64,000 nucleotides of DNA, from the NCBI GenBank assembly GCA_964534275.1, contig CAZHQG010000015.1, positions 17,684 through 81,683 of the forward strand, read 5' to 3'. The notes beneath the pieces were generated by a model. The model saw only the letters and a list, made by a program, of their open reading frames with translations, was not told the origin of the DNA and searched no databases. Each line of letters begins with the position of its first letter. Position 1 is the stretch's first letter. The position numbers and the translations under genes are program-made. This DNA is from HRBIN30 sp964534275. GTDB taxonomy: Bacteria; Desulfobacterota; Binatia; HRBIN30. Below, piece after piece: positions 48,698 to 58,914 of the stretch.

Positions 48698-51555
48698 GTG
48701 CGCTCGGCGGATCCCAGAGGTTCGAATTGCGGCTCGTTGCCAGCAGGCGCAGGATTGGCGAGTGTCGTGTGAACTTTGCAAACCTCAAGCACCAGAACTT
48801 GGTCTTCGGTCAGGCACAAGAGCGCTTGGAGGAACTGGCGTAGTTTGATCGTCCCGGCGGGGGTCATCCTCGCAGCAAAGGTGAGAACACCGTCCGTTGT
48901 GAGGTCCAGTGCAGACACGATCTTACGCGCATCGACCGTGCCCGAGCCGTTTCCGCTAGCTTTGGGGATCGGAAATACCTCGCTCGCGCGAAAATTGCGG
49001 AGACGTTCTTCGACGAAAGCGATTCCCCGGTCGGCAAGAACCGGGGCTAGCTTCACCGCGTAAACAAAGCCGGCAATTGCCTGGCCGAGGCTCGGACCGC
49101 GCAGCTCGACGAGTTCGCTGTGCTGGACCCGCAGCCCAGGTGGCAACTGCTGGTTCAGTTTCGTTTGCACGATAGTCGGGTCGACAACCTGGGTGAAATA
49201 GATGTCGGCAAGTTCGCAGTGGCTTTCGATTCCGAAGGGCAACGCAGGACCAAAGGAAACCCGCGGGAGAGGGTGATGGCCTTGCGTGAAGGCAATTGGC
49301 AGCTCTGCTCGCCGAAGTGCACGGTAGAAGATGTTCGTGAGTTCGACGCTGCCGATAAACCGAGCGCGGTCCTTTTTCACATACGTCAAGCGGATGCGGC
49401 AACACGCCTCTCCGCCCGGAGCTGGAGGGCTGCTTTGTAGTGCTCCTTCGCCATTTGCTTCAATCCACTCTTCTGCCGTTCCTAGAATTCGCGGCGGCGT
49501 GGCTGGGGGGAGCTTTCCTACGGCTCGTTCTCGGGTGGAGGCTGTAGGCGCACAGGCAAGGATCTCCTTGGGTGTGTTCTGTATTTGCTCTGGGCGGTGG
49601 ACTTTTTTCCACCCTCGTGGTTCCCAGCTTGCCAGGTCCTGTCCTTCCGTTGCGGCAATCACTTCTGCAGCCCAGTGGGCAACACGGATTCCTCGGTGTT
49701 CCGCCGCCTTGGATCCGTGCAGGTGGTAGTCGATGTTCCGAACGGTCTTGAAGTCACACGCTCCGCAGTACGTGCATCGCGAAACACTGCAATCGGGTGT
49801 GAGCTTGCCTTCGAACGCTCGCGCCAGTTCGCGCTGCAGGAACTGCTTGGTTACGCCAGCGTGCAAATGATCCCAAGGTAGTGGCTCGTCCAAGTGACGC
49901 CGGCGAAGCTCTTGTTTCACATCGATATTCGTTTCTCGAAATGCCTGCTCCCACAGATCGAAGCGGCACTGGTCCGACCACCCGTCAAACCGGCATCCGA
50001 GTTCGAAGGCGCGTTGGAGCGTATGCGACAGTTGCCGGCCACCACGAGAAAACACACCCTCGAGAACGGATAGCCGAGCGTCATGGTACCGGAAGCCTAA
50101 CCCCTTCTTGGAGAATTCTCGGAGCAAGAGATTTTGCCGCGCCACGACTTCTTCGGCTGAGAGTTGCTGTACCCACTGAAACGGTGTGTGGGGCTTGGGC
50201 ACGAAGTTCGAAACCGAAGCGATCACAGCCGCTCCCCGCGGGGCAACGGACCGAATCCGGGCACACAGCTCGACGATCCCCAGCAAGTCCTCTTCTGTCT
50301 CACCTGGAAGGCCCAACATGAAATACAGTTTGAGATGGCGCCATCCCAGGGAGAAGATCAACGACGCGGCGTCGATCAATTCCTGTTCAGAATACTCCTT
50401 CTGAATGATATCACGAAGGCGCTGCGTCCCCGCTTCTGGGGCGAGGGTAAAGCCTGTTTTTCGAACGCGTCGGATTTGTTCGAGCAGGTTGGCGGCCAAA
50501 GCTTCAACTCGCGTGGACGGCAGGGAGAGAGCAACCCGTGAGTTCTCCAAACGGTCCATCAGCTCCTTGAGCACCGGGTTGATACAGCTGTAGTCGCCCG
50601 TGCTGAGGCTCAGGAGGGAAAGTTCTTCCTGCCCTGTTAAGGTCGCGGCACGCACGGCCTCGTCTATGACTTTTTGAGGGTGCCTCTCCCGCAAAGGCCG
50701 GTAGATGTAACCGGCTTGGCAGAAGCGGCATCCTTTAACGCAGCCGCGCATGACCTCGATGCTGGGACGGTCGTGCACCACTTGCACGATCGGCACAACG
50801 AACGTGGTCCGGCTCGGAACGGAGTCCAAATCGCTTACGACCCGTTTGGTTACTCGAGTGTAATCAGCGAACGTTGGTACGATCCCGGCAAACCGTCCTT
50901 CAGCGCTGTACTGCGGGGTAAAGAATGCGGGCACGTAGATTCCTGGGACGTGTCGCAACGCGAGCAGGAGCTGTTCGCGGTTGGCGCCCGCCAACTTGCA
51001 CTCTACCACCACGTTGCAGATGTCATGAATCGCTTCTTCTCCGTCGCCGAGCAGGACGGCGTCGAGAAATGGGGCAAGGGGTTCGGGATTAAATGCACAA
51101 GGGCCTCCTGCGATCACTAAAGGGCAGGTGGAGTCACGCTCGCTGGCAAGAAGGGGGATTTTACCCAGCGAGAGCATGGCGAGCAGATTCGTGTAGGTGA
51201 GTTCGTATTGCAGCGTAAACCCGAGAATGTCGAACTCGTAGAGCGGCGTGAATGTCTCCAAAGACACCAACGGCAAGTCGTGCTCACGGAGCGCCTGTTC
51301 CATGTCCACCCAAGGTGCGTAGACACGCTCGGCGTACACGTCCTCGCGCCGATTCAGCAAATCGTACAAGATCTGCAGCCCTGGGTGGGATTGGGCGATT
51401 TCGTAAACATCGGGAAAGGCCAGGGCAACGCGCAGGCGTACAGCGCTCGGATCCTTTCGAACCACCCCGAACTCGTTCCCGAGGTACCTCCCAGGCTTTT
51501 GCACGCGCGGTAAAATTGCCGCATATGCTGCCTCGTAGTTTCGAGTCGTAGCCAT
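48694..51555 (-). CDS. TIGR03960-type B12-binding radical SAM protein fused to DUF2344 domain
   Basis: 953 residues. An N-terminal B12-binding-like domain (about 60-240), a radical-SAM domain with CVKGCRFCQAGYIYRP (C-x3-C-x2-C) near 268-283, an iron-sulfur CRYCGACDF-type motif near 600 and a C-terminal DUF2344 (TIGR03936) domain (about 730-950, with 'RIRLTYVKKDRARFIGSVEL'). This fusion is the TIGR03960 family, widespread and commonly next to rng and ribosomal genes, but without known reaction. It overlaps rng by 4 bases here, supporting a link with rRNA or ribosome maturation. Confidence 0.92.
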   Translation of the reverse strand: MATTRNYEAAYAAILPRVQKPGRYLGNEFGVVRKDPSAVRLRVALAFPDVYEIAQSHPGLQILYDLLNRREDVYAERVYAPWVDMEQALREHDLPLVSLETFTPLYEFDILGFTLQYELTYTNLLAMLSLGKIPLLASERDSTCPLVIAGGPCAFNPEPLAPFLDAVLLGDGEEAIHDICNVVVECKLAGANREQLLLALRHVPGIYVPAFFTPQYSAEGRFAGIVPTFADYTRVTKRVVSDLDSVPSRTTFVVPIVQVVHDRPSIEVMRGCVKGCRFCQAGYIYRPLRERHPQKVIDEAVRAATLTGQEELSLLSLSTGDYSCINPVLKELMDRLENSRVALSLPSTRVEALAANLLEQIRRVRKTGFTLAPEAGTQRLRDIIQKEYSEQELIDAASLIFSLGWRHLKLYFMLGLPGETEEDLLGIVELCARIRSVAPRGAAVIASVSNFVPKPHTPFQWVQQLSAEEVVARQNLLLREFSKKGLGFRYHDARLSVLEGVFSRGGRQLSHTLQRAFELGCRFDGWSDQCRFDLWEQAFRETNIDVKQELRRRHLDEPLPWDHLHAGVTKQFLQRELARAFEGKLTPDCSVSRCTYCGACDFKTVRNIDYHLHGSKAAEHRGIRVAHWAAEVIAATEGQDLASWEPRGWKKVHRPEQIQNTPKEILACAPTASTRERAVGKLPPATPPRILGTAEEWIEANGEGALQSSPPAPGGEACCRIRLTYVKKDRARFIGSVELTNIFYRALRRAELPIAFTQGHHPLPRVSFGPALPFGIESHCELADIYFTQVVDPTIVQTKLNQQLPPGLRVQHSELVELRGPSLGQAIAGFVYAVKLAPVLADRGIAFVEERLRNFRASEVFPIPKASGNGSGTVDARKIVSALDLTTDGVLTFAARMTPAGTIKLRQFLQALLCLTEDQVLVLEVCKVHTTLANPAPAGNEPQFEPLGSAERT

Positions 51556-51709
51556 TGCGACTTACCTTAAGGCGAGGGGAGCTGCGAGGCAACGTACATC
51601 CTGGAGGCTGGTGAGACACGACGGGATGCTGCCCGGCTTGACGAAGAACCACTGGTCGGGGTAGCCAACAATTCGTTATGCTGCGACGGAGTTGAGGATT
51701 GCAGCGGGG

Positions 51710-52324
51710 ATGCAAGCAGCCAGCACCATTCTCAATACAAAAGTACTAGTCTTAAACCGATCATTTTTGCCCGTTCACATTACGTCGGTGAGGAGGGCCT
51801 TTTCCCTCTTGTACCAAGGTTTGGCCCATGCCGTAGACCAGGAGTATCGCACGTTCGACTTTGAAAGTTGGTCGCAACTCTCCGCGAGCGTGCACGACGA
51901 ACGAATTGGCTTGGTGGGGAGAGCGATCCGGGTCCCGCGCGTGATCCTTTTGCTGGCGTACGACCGGGTGCCGAAACGGCGCGTGCGCTTCAGCCGGTTC
52001 AACATTTACACGCGGGACCGTAACACCTGTCAGTACTGCGGCCAAACCTTTCCTCGCAGCGAACTGAATTTGGATCACGTAGTTCCGCGTTCGCGGGGAG
52101 GACGGTCGACGTGGGAGAATGTCGTGTGCTCCTGTCACGAGTGCAATCGCAAAAAGGGTGGGCGTACTCCAGAAGAGGCAGGCATGAAGCTTCTACGTCC
52201 GCCTCGCCGTCCAGAATGGACCCCCTTTATGCTGGAGAACTTTAGTCTGCGCCGGTACAAGGAGTGGGCGCCGTTCTTGTCGGTTGTGGACGTCTCTTAC
52301 TGGAACACCGAATTGCTCGAATAG
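51710..52324 (+). CDS. HNH endonuclease-family protein
   Basis: 204 residues from ATG 51710 (an in-frame TTG lies at 51692). The C-terminal half carries the HNH/beta-beta-alpha-metal motif with CQYCGQTFPRSELNLDHVVPRSRGG (His-Asp pair) and WENVVCSCHECNRKKGG (Cys pair and Asn/Lys). The N-terminal ~90 residues (VLNRSFLPVHITSVRRAFSLLYQG) are the region typical of the common stand-alone bacterial HNH proteins. It is divergent from the radical-SAM gene. Role (DNA repair, restriction) unknown; no methylase or phage gene is near. Confidence 0.88.
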   Translation: MQAASTILNTKVLVLNRSFLPVHITSVRRAFSLLYQGLAHAVDQEYRTFDFESWSQLSASVHDERIGLVGRAIRVPRVILLLAYDRVPKRRVRFSRFNIYTRDRNTCQYCGQTFPRSELNLDHVVPRSRGGRSTWENVVCSCHECNRKKGGRTPEEAGMKLLRPPRRPEWTPFMLENFSLRRYKEWAPFLSVVDVSYWNTELLE

Positions 52325-52356
52325 TCACCGGTAGATCGCCGAGCTACTCCCCGGCG

Positions 52357-55014
52357 TCATCCAGTCACAGGTCCGATCCACACACCGTACTTCGAATCGG
52401 TGCCGGTGATCCGGCGTAAAACCTTCATGAGCGGGTAGGCCGGCTCGACATCGCGGGCCCCCACACCGACTGGCGTAAACTCGGACCCTTGAGCGATCCA
52501 GATCGCGTCGTTCAGTGCTTCGATCCTTTCCCGCGCTTCTAAATAGTCCGGCTCACTGTATACGTCCTGTACATTGAGCAGGGCGCCGTTCGCGACTGTT
52601 ACGCGTAGTCCCACTTGCAGCCCACGGCTTCGGACAGTGGCAATTGCTTCGGGGAGAGGTTTCGGCACAAGCATCATGTAGTGCGATCCTCGTTCGTCGC
52701 CTTGTGTCAAGTAAAAGCGATCCCGCATGAAAGCAAAAACGTGCTCGAGCAACTCCAGTTCACCAATGAGCACTGGGTCGTCTTTGCCGACGTATTCGCC
52801 GCCCGCGATGATTGCTAGCTTTTCCGTCGAGGCGGAGAGGAGAATGCGGCCAAGATGTTCTGGCACTGCGGTCGCATCGGAGACCGCCTTGGGAAGCGAC
52901 CAGATTCGCTTCACGTTGAACAAATTGGTGGCGCCCAGGAGACGTTGAACCGCGGCACCATGCGCGATTGCATCGAGAAAGATTCGCCGGTGTTCGTGAA
53001 CGTCGAAAATCTCAAAGGCGGCGGACGCCCCATAGCGCTGTTGATACTCAGGGCGTTGCACGGCCTCCCGAACGGCCGCCCAAAGCGGAAGGTTGAAGGC
53101 TGCAGGGCCGGCTTTATCGGCCGCAAGTAAGCCCACCACGGTATCGCTGCCCTGCAGTGGAAGTTCCGCAAATCCGGGGCCTTGGCCAGTCACGTTGCCT
53201 GCAAATGGCTTGCGCACCTCCGTAGTCGCACGGCCACGCGTCCACTCGTTCAAGGCTTGGCGAATTTGCGGAATCGCACGGACTTCGGGCTCCGGGAGTA
53301 AATCGGCGAGCAGATCTACGAATGTTGGAGAGGGTTCTGCCAGCTCTTCCACCTTCTTCCCTTGGGTGGCAGGGCCGATCTTCAAGTCTTGGGCGAGGCC
53401 GTACGGCTTGTACTTTAGGAGCTCCGTTACCCAAACCGCACGCCAGAAGGTTCGGAAAGCCAACAAGTGGATTTCGTTGGAGTCGATTCCGCGGTCGTGA
53501 AGCATGAGCAGGTGGAGGTCGTCACCGACCGCGAAGACTTCGAATGCACGCAAGCTCCCTTGCCTGCGGGCTTCTTCAAGCGAGGCTCGGGCAACGGCGT
53601 TAAAGAGGGTGGGCGGCGCGGTGTGCCCAAGTTTGCCTCCACCGTCGGCTTTGATGTCCGAAAGAACCAAGCCGCTTGTTTGTCCGGCGCGTTGAAGAAT
53701 GGGGTCCGCGGCGCCGAGTTCCGATGCCGGGATTGAATGGAACACATGGGAAAGCTCTGCTGCTTGGGCTCTGGCTCGGCGCTCCGCCTCTTCGGCGACG
53801 ATAAAAGGCTGAAATTCCCCGTGGCTCCGTAACAACCGGGCGTACTTTGTGGCGCGTTTCTGAAGCCAGGCCGTTTGTACACGATCCTGGGCAAACAAAT
53901 CGACGACGTCGTGCGGAGGAGGGATCCTGCCGTTGTCGTAGGATTGGTAGGAGTACGCAGCGAGCCTTACCGTTCCCAGCTCGGGCTCGGATTGCGCTGC
54001 CTCGTCCAAAGAAACTGGCACGACAGCTGTATGGTAGCCGGCGGCGGGCCCACCAACTGTAAAGTGGAAATCTCCGCCCAGGTTAAAGTGGGCCTCTCCC
54101 ACTGCGGGGAGTCCACTCTGGAGTCGGAGAACAACAATCGGCTCGCAACAGGGGCCATTTTCACCTACATCCGTCCCCACGAGCGCGACCGGTTCGTGAC
54201 GGGTGGGTTGCCAGGAATGGCCGTCGTGCACAAAACGGCCTCCCACAGCGTAAACGGCGCTGATGGCCCACTCCACCGGGTTTGCGACCAGGGAGAGCAT
54301 TTCTGCCCAATCCCCTACTTGGGCGCGTTCGACCGTGAGCGGCTCTCCTGCGGGAGGGTAAATCAAATGAAGCACTTCCTCTGCCGGGCGGTCGCCAAAG
54401 AAATAAACTCTGCGCCGTTTCTCTTTCGCTAGCAGCGTGGGAACGTGCTCCACGAGGGCGATGAAGCGGGTTCCATCCAACCGTTGGTGAGAGCCCTTAT
54501 CGGGATGAAAAAACAGGTTGAACAAGCCGCGGTTGAAACCTCCCAGTCCTCCCCCAACGAGCTTGGCAACGAGGATTGGCTCGGCACCGCGCTCCGTGAA
54601 GGGAAAGCGAAGCATTCGAAGGCTAAGTTTTGACTGTTGCTCCGTTGCTGGGGCTGAGAATAGGCTCGTGAGGCGAGACCCTAAGCGTGGAGCCACCCCG
54701 CGAAGTGCTTCGATCACCGGGTTCCATACACCGTTTTCCAGGGTTTGTGCATACGGGTTTGCACCGAGAAGGTTTGCTTGGACGACCAAATCGGCCCCGA
54801 GGCGTTGCACTAGAAAGCCTCGCACCTCGGCGGTGGTACTGAATTCCTGCAACTTTCTCCGTACCGCATCGACGATGCTGGTGGGGATTTCTGTTCCGGT
54901 GTCTAACCACGGTAAAAGCCGGATCGAGGCAAACACAGCGACCACACGGTGGACTGCCCGCCTTTCCTCCGCTTGTAAGAACTCAGCTCGAGAAGTTGCC
55001 TCGGTCGATGTCAT
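52357..55014 (-). CDS. Duplicated class V fructose-1,6-bisphosphate aldolase/phosphatase (FBPA/P)-like protein
   Basis: 885 residues, about twice the family's ~365-400. Start ATG 55014 with GAGGAGG upstream. The C-terminal half (about 450-885) has the FBPA/P motifs in order: SDIKADGGGKLGH, VGDDLHLLM, GLAQDL, LLAADKAGP and IAGGEYVGKDDPVLI, matching the archaeal YVGKDDP catalytic region (Schiff-base Lys, metal Asp). It lacks the SGFPAVGE loop (ELELLEHVF instead). The N-terminal half (about 60-440) lacks the metal and Lys motifs but keeps RLQSGLPAVGEAHFNLGG (about 300) and the family's C-terminal DLF...RSHGEFQPF region. It may catalyse triose-phosphate condensation/FBP hydrolysis in gluconeogenesis, or be a novel paralogue. 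Confidence 0.75.
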   Translation of the reverse strand: MTSTEATSRAEFLQAEERRAVHRVVAVFASIRLLPWLDTGTEIPTSIVDAVRRKLQEFSTTAEVRGFLVQRLGADLVVQANLLGANPYAQTLENGVWNPVIEALRGVAPRLGSRLTSLFSAPATEQQSKLSLRMLRFPFTERGAEPILVAKLVGGGLGGFNRGLFNLFFHPDKGSHQRLDGTRFIALVEHVPTLLAKEKRRRVYFFGDRPAEEVLHLIYPPAGEPLTVERAQVGDWAEMLSLVANPVEWAISAVYAVGGRFVHDGHSWQPTRHEPVALVGTDVGENGPCCEPIVVLRLQSGLPAVGEAHFNLGGDFHFTVGGPAAGYHTAVVPVSLDEAAQSEPELGTVRLAAYSYQSYDNGRIPPPHDVVDLFAQDRVQTAWLQKRATKYARLLRSHGEFQPFIVAEEAERRARAQAAELSHVFHSIPASELGAADPILQRAGQTSGLVLSDIKADGGGKLGHTAPPTLFNAVARASLEEARRQGSLRAFEVFAVGDDLHLLMLHDRGIDSNEIHLLAFRTFWRAVWVTELLKYKPYGLAQDLKIGPATQGKKVEELAEPSPTFVDLLADLLPEPEVRAIPQIRQALNEWTRGRATTEVRKPFAGNVTGQGPGFAELPLQGSDTVVGLLAADKAGPAAFNLPLWAAVREAVQRPEYQQRYGASAAFEIFDVHEHRRIFLDAIAHGAAVQRLLGATNLFNVKRIWSLPKAVSDATAVPEHLGRILLSASTEKLAIIAGGEYVGKDDPVLIGELELLEHVFAFMRDRFYLTQGDERGSHYMMLVPKPLPEAIATVRSRGLQVGLRVTVANGALLNVQDVYSEPDYLEARERIEALNDAIWIAQGSEFTPVGVGARDVEPAYPLMKVLRRITGTDSKYGVWIGPVTG

Positions 55015-55271
55015 CGCTCAACCTCCTCTCGTGCTTCGGCGCGCGATTGCCGCCTCTCCAGTTGGTCCGAATCTGCTCTTCGATGCGGCAGCGGCCAGTT
55101 GTGTGCGAAGCTTTTAACATGGATTGATTCGTGCCGGGAAGAGGACTCGGGATCCTCTTTGTGGCACAGAGTGATCGAGCCTCGTTTCTTGACAGCCTAC
55201 TGCCGTTGCGTTGACAAGGAACGTGCAGCTATGAGAAAGGTCAACTGGCGGCTGAGGACGTTGGTGAGGGG

Positions 55272-58200
55272 ATGCGGCTCAAGCAGTTAGAAATTCAGGG
55301 CTTCAAATCGTTCCCTACCCGAACCCTAGTGGAGTTTGCCCCTGGGGTTACCGCGATTGTTGGCCCCAATGGTTGTGGCAAGTCGAACGTGGTGGATGCC
55401 ATCCGTTGGGTGCTGGGTGAGCAAAGTCCGCGTTTACTGCGCGGAACCCAAATGGAAGATGTGCTCTTCAAGGGCTCCGATGGAATGGATCCAAGCAACC
55501 TTGCGGAGGTCTCGCTGACCTTCGAAGTCGGGGACGTTGCAGGCCAACTTGCTGAACTCGACGAAACAAGTCTCGTGGCCGAGGTACTGAAACAGTTTCC
55601 CGAAGTAAGGGTCACTCGACGGTTGTTCCGTTCTGGTGAGGCAGAATACCTGATCAATGGCCGGGCCTGCCGAATGCGAGACGTTACGGAGATGTTTTTG
55701 GGCACCGGAGTCGGTGCGCGCTCTTATGCGATCATTGAACAAGGGCGGGTGGAGCAACTGATCAGCGCGAAGCCAGAAGAGCGGCGTGTTTGGATCGAGG
55801 AAGTGGCTGGAACGACTTTGTTTCGCACCCGCAAGATCGCAGCCGAACGCAAGATGGAGCGGACGCGGGAAAACCTCCACCGCGTCAACGACATACTTCG
55901 CGAACTGGATCGGCAACTGAGTTACATGCGGCGGCTAGCCAGGCGCGCTGAGCAGGCGCAGCAGGCTCAGGCAGAAATCCGCGAGATCGAACTCACGTTG
56001 GTAGCCAGGCAAAGGGATCGTGTTGCCGCGCAAAGCCAGGAACTTCAAGCCGAGCGGGACCGCTCTGCTGCTGCCTTGGCTTCCGCTCAGCAAGAGATGC
56101 AAGAAATTGAGGAAGCGATTCAGGAGCTCCGTGAGAGCGAGCACGCTGCCAACGCTGGGCTGAATTCACTGCGCGAACACCGAGGGCAGGTGGAGGCGGA
56201 ACTGCAGAGTGTCCGGCAGCGTGAGCAGTTCGCTTTACGTCAACAGGCTGATATGGAAGCGCGCGCGGCGCAGCTGGTCCGGGAGCTCCAAGAGGCGGCG
56301 AGGCAGCTAGAAGCACTGCGGGCTAACCGCCAGCACGAGCGCGAAGAACGTGCGGTTGTTGCCCGCACGTTGGTTGAGCTGGAAGCGAATGTCGCAGCTT
56401 TGCGGGCACGTTCGGAGCGGGTTCGCCTGGAGCTTGCGGGGTTACGGTCGGAGTGGGAGAGCCTGCAAGCGGCAGAGATGGACTGCGTGCAACAGCAACT
56501 ACAGAAAGAAAACGAGTTGCACGCCCTCCGACGTGAGTTCCAAGATCTAGAAACCCGCCGGATTCGTTTCGTCAATGCTGCCCAGGAGTCCGAGCAAAAA
56601 CTCCGGCTCTTGCAAAGCGAGCTTCTTCGGAGTCGAGCTCGGGCGATGGCCATGGAACGGGAACTCGAGGCGTTTTCCGCAGAGCGGAAGGTTGGGGCCG
56701 AGCGTGTAGAGGCGCTTACGAAGCGGGTGAGTGCTGCAGGAGCAGCGAAGGAGCGGTGCAGCGAGGAGTGCATGCGGCTGCAGTCGCGTGTGGATACTCT
56801 CGAGGACCTCTGCCGTCGTTACGAAGGATTTGAGCCTGGAGTACGGCGGTTGTTACTCGAGTCGAACGGAAGGCGCGTTGCTCGCGCTGTCGTTGCTGAC
56901 GTGATCCGAGTTCCTTCGGACTTAGAGAGAGCCGTTGCCGCAGCATTAGGCGATCGGCTGCAGTGTTTGATCGTGGAAGACAGTGGAGAAACCGTGGCCG
57001 CCGTGAGTTACGTTCGCCAAGAAAATCTGGGACGAGCGTCCTTTATCCCGCTTCGTGGCGTGGCGACAAATGGAAAAAGCTTGAGTGCGTTGAACGGAAC
57101 TGCCCGGCCTTTGGCCGACCTTGTGGACGCCGACGAGCAATTTCAGTCGGTAGTGAAGAGGCTCTTGCGTAACGTTGCTCTGGTGCCTGACCTGGAGTGC
57201 GGCCTGGCTTACCGAGAGACCCACGAACAAGACTTGTTGCTCGTAACTCCGGAGGGTGAAACGATCGATCCTCAAGGCGTGGTGACGGGTGGTCAAGCAC
57301 ACACCCCAGGAGAGGAACTACTGGCTCGGAAAAGGGTTTTGGAACAGCTCAAGTTCGCTTTGGAGGGCCTACGACTCGAACTTTCTCAGGCCGAGGACGA
57401 CTACCAGAGGGCCACCGAGTTGCTTCATCAGGAGGAGGAAAAACTCCGGGTGGTGGATCGCGAAGTACACCGCCTTTCATTGGAATCCATTAGCTTGCGC
57501 AAAGATGTTGACCGCCTCGTCGCCGAGCGGAAGCGGCTTCTAGACGAGTTGGAACACGCACTGTTTCAGTCGAAGGAAGCAAGCGAGCGTTTGTTACGCG
57601 TACAGGAGCAGATCGATTGGGTGGCAGTGGAACTCCAAAAGGTTCGAGCACAACGCAGCGACCTAGAACCGCGCCGGTTAGAGGTAACGAAACGATACGA
57701 AGGAAAAGAAAAGGAATACACAGTTTTGGAGTCGCGAGCACGGGCACTGGAACTCAGCCTTGCTGCGCAGCGGGAGCGCCATGAGGCTCTGGTGCGGGTC
57801 CTCGTAAAGCTGGAGTCCGATGAAGAGACTCTGAAGACGCGCATGGAAAACCTGCGGCAAGAATTGGGCGCTGCGCGGAGAGACGAAAAGGAGGCAATGG
57901 CGCTGGCCACGGAAGCACGGGAGCAGGCGGCACGACTTTCGTCCGAACTTGCGTTGCTCCAGGACGAGTGCCATCGCCAGCAGGACCTGGCAAATGCGAT
58001 CGTCGCCAGACGACGTGCGATGGAGGAAAGGTTAGGCAGGGCGGCCAGCCGGGTAGAACACGAACGCAATGTGCAGGGGGCCTTGGACATTCAGCTTGCG
58101 GAGCTCCGCGCGCAACTGGAGCATTTGCGAACGATGGTGACCGAGCGGTACCAGGTTGCGTTGGACAGCATCCCCCCTGTAACCTCCGACACGAGCGAAG

Positions 58201-58841
58201 AGGAAATGCGCACGCGCTTAGAGAGTTTGCGCACACTATTGGAACGTACCGGTACGGTAGGCAGCGGACTCGCGGAGGAACTCCAGGAAACCGAGCAGCG
58301 CGCAGAATTTTTGCGGGAGCAAAAAGCAGATCTCGAACGCTCTCTTCGCGACCTGCAGGCGACGATTCATCGCTTGGATCAGGTGTCGCGGGGCAAGTTC
58401 CAGGAGGCCTTCGAGGCGGTCCAAGTAAAATTTCGCTTGGTGGTGCCCAGGCTCTTCGGAGGGGGCGAGGGCAACGTGATTCTGACAGACCCGAATGACC
58501 TGACAACTTCAGGTGTGGAGATCGCCATTCGGCCCCCGGGTAAGCGTCTTGAAACGATCGGATTGTTGTCAGGGGGAGAAAAAGCAATGGCCGCGGTGGC
58601 CCTGATTTTCGCACTGTTTTCGATCCGACCGAGCCCCTTCTGTATTCTCGACGAGGTGGATGCCCCTCTCGATGACGCTAACGTTTTGCGATTCACAGAG
58701 TTGGTCCGCGAGCTGAGCGAGCAGTCGCAGTTCATTTTGATTACGCATAACAAGCGCACCATGCAGGCTGCGGACCGACTGTACGGTGTCACGATGCAGC
58801 GACCGGGCGTATCCAAGCTACTAGCGGTCGAGCTCCAGTAA
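55272..58841 (+). CDS. smc: Chromosome segregation SMC ATPase
   Basis: 1189 residues, full length. Walker A VGPNGCGKSNVVDAIRWVLG (about 30-49), a first coiled coil to ~510, the hinge (about 516-670, with GGQ-type turns), a second coiled coil to ~1060, the signature LLSGGEKAMAAVALIFALF (about 1098) and Walker B PSPFCILDEVDAPLDDANV (about 1120). Condenses and segregates chromosomes with ScpAB, encoded elsewhere. ftsY follows 73 bases downstream, a known smc-ftsY neighbourhood. Confidence 0.97.
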   Translation: MRLKQLEIQGFKSFPTRTLVEFAPGVTAIVGPNGCGKSNVVDAIRWVLGEQSPRLLRGTQMEDVLFKGSDGMDPSNLAEVSLTFEVGDVAGQLAELDETSLVAEVLKQFPEVRVTRRLFRSGEAEYLINGRACRMRDVTEMFLGTGVGARSYAIIEQGRVEQLISAKPEERRVWIEEVAGTTLFRTRKIAAERKMERTRENLHRVNDILRELDRQLSYMRRLARRAEQAQQAQAEIREIELTLVARQRDRVAAQSQELQAERDRSAAALASAQQEMQEIEEAIQELRESEHAANAGLNSLREHRGQVEAELQSVRQREQFALRQQADMEARAAQLVRELQEAARQLEALRANRQHEREERAVVARTLVELEANVAALRARSERVRLELAGLRSEWESLQAAEMDCVQQQLQKENELHALRREFQDLETRRIRFVNAAQESEQKLRLLQSELLRSRARAMAMERELEAFSAERKVGAERVEALTKRVSAAGAAKERCSEECMRLQSRVDTLEDLCRRYEGFEPGVRRLLLESNGRRVARAVVADVIRVPSDLERAVAAALGDRLQCLIVEDSGETVAAVSYVRQENLGRASFIPLRGVATNGKSLSALNGTARPLADLVDADEQFQSVVKRLLRNVALVPDLECGLAYRETHEQDLLLVTPEGETIDPQGVVTGGQAHTPGEELLARKRVLEQLKFALEGLRLELSQAEDDYQRATELLHQEEEKLRVVDREVHRLSLESISLRKDVDRLVAERKRLLDELEHALFQSKEASERLLRVQEQIDWVAVELQKVRAQRSDLEPRRLEVTKRYEGKEKEYTVLESRARALELSLAAQRERHEALVRVLVKLESDEETLKTRMENLRQELGAARRDEKEAMALATEAREQAARLSSELALLQDECHRQQDLANAIVARRRAMEERLGRAASRVEHERNVQGALDIQLAELRAQLEHLRTMVTERYQVALDSIPPVTSDTSEEEMRTRLESLRTLLERTGTVGSGLAEELQETEQRAEFLREQKADLERSLRDLQATIHRLDQVSRGKFQEAFEAVQVKFRLVVPRLFGGGEGNVILTDPNDLTTSGVEIAIRPPGKRLETIGLLSGGEKAMAAVALIFALFSIRPSPFCILDEVDAPLDDANVLRFTELVRELSEQSQFILITHNKRTMQAADRLYGVTMQRPGVSKLLAVELQ

Positions 58842-58914
58842 TCTCGGCAAGCTTCCATCGTAGGCCGGCGGTGCTGTGGCGCCGGAACGAGGTTTCCGGT
58901 AGGGACCCCGTTTC

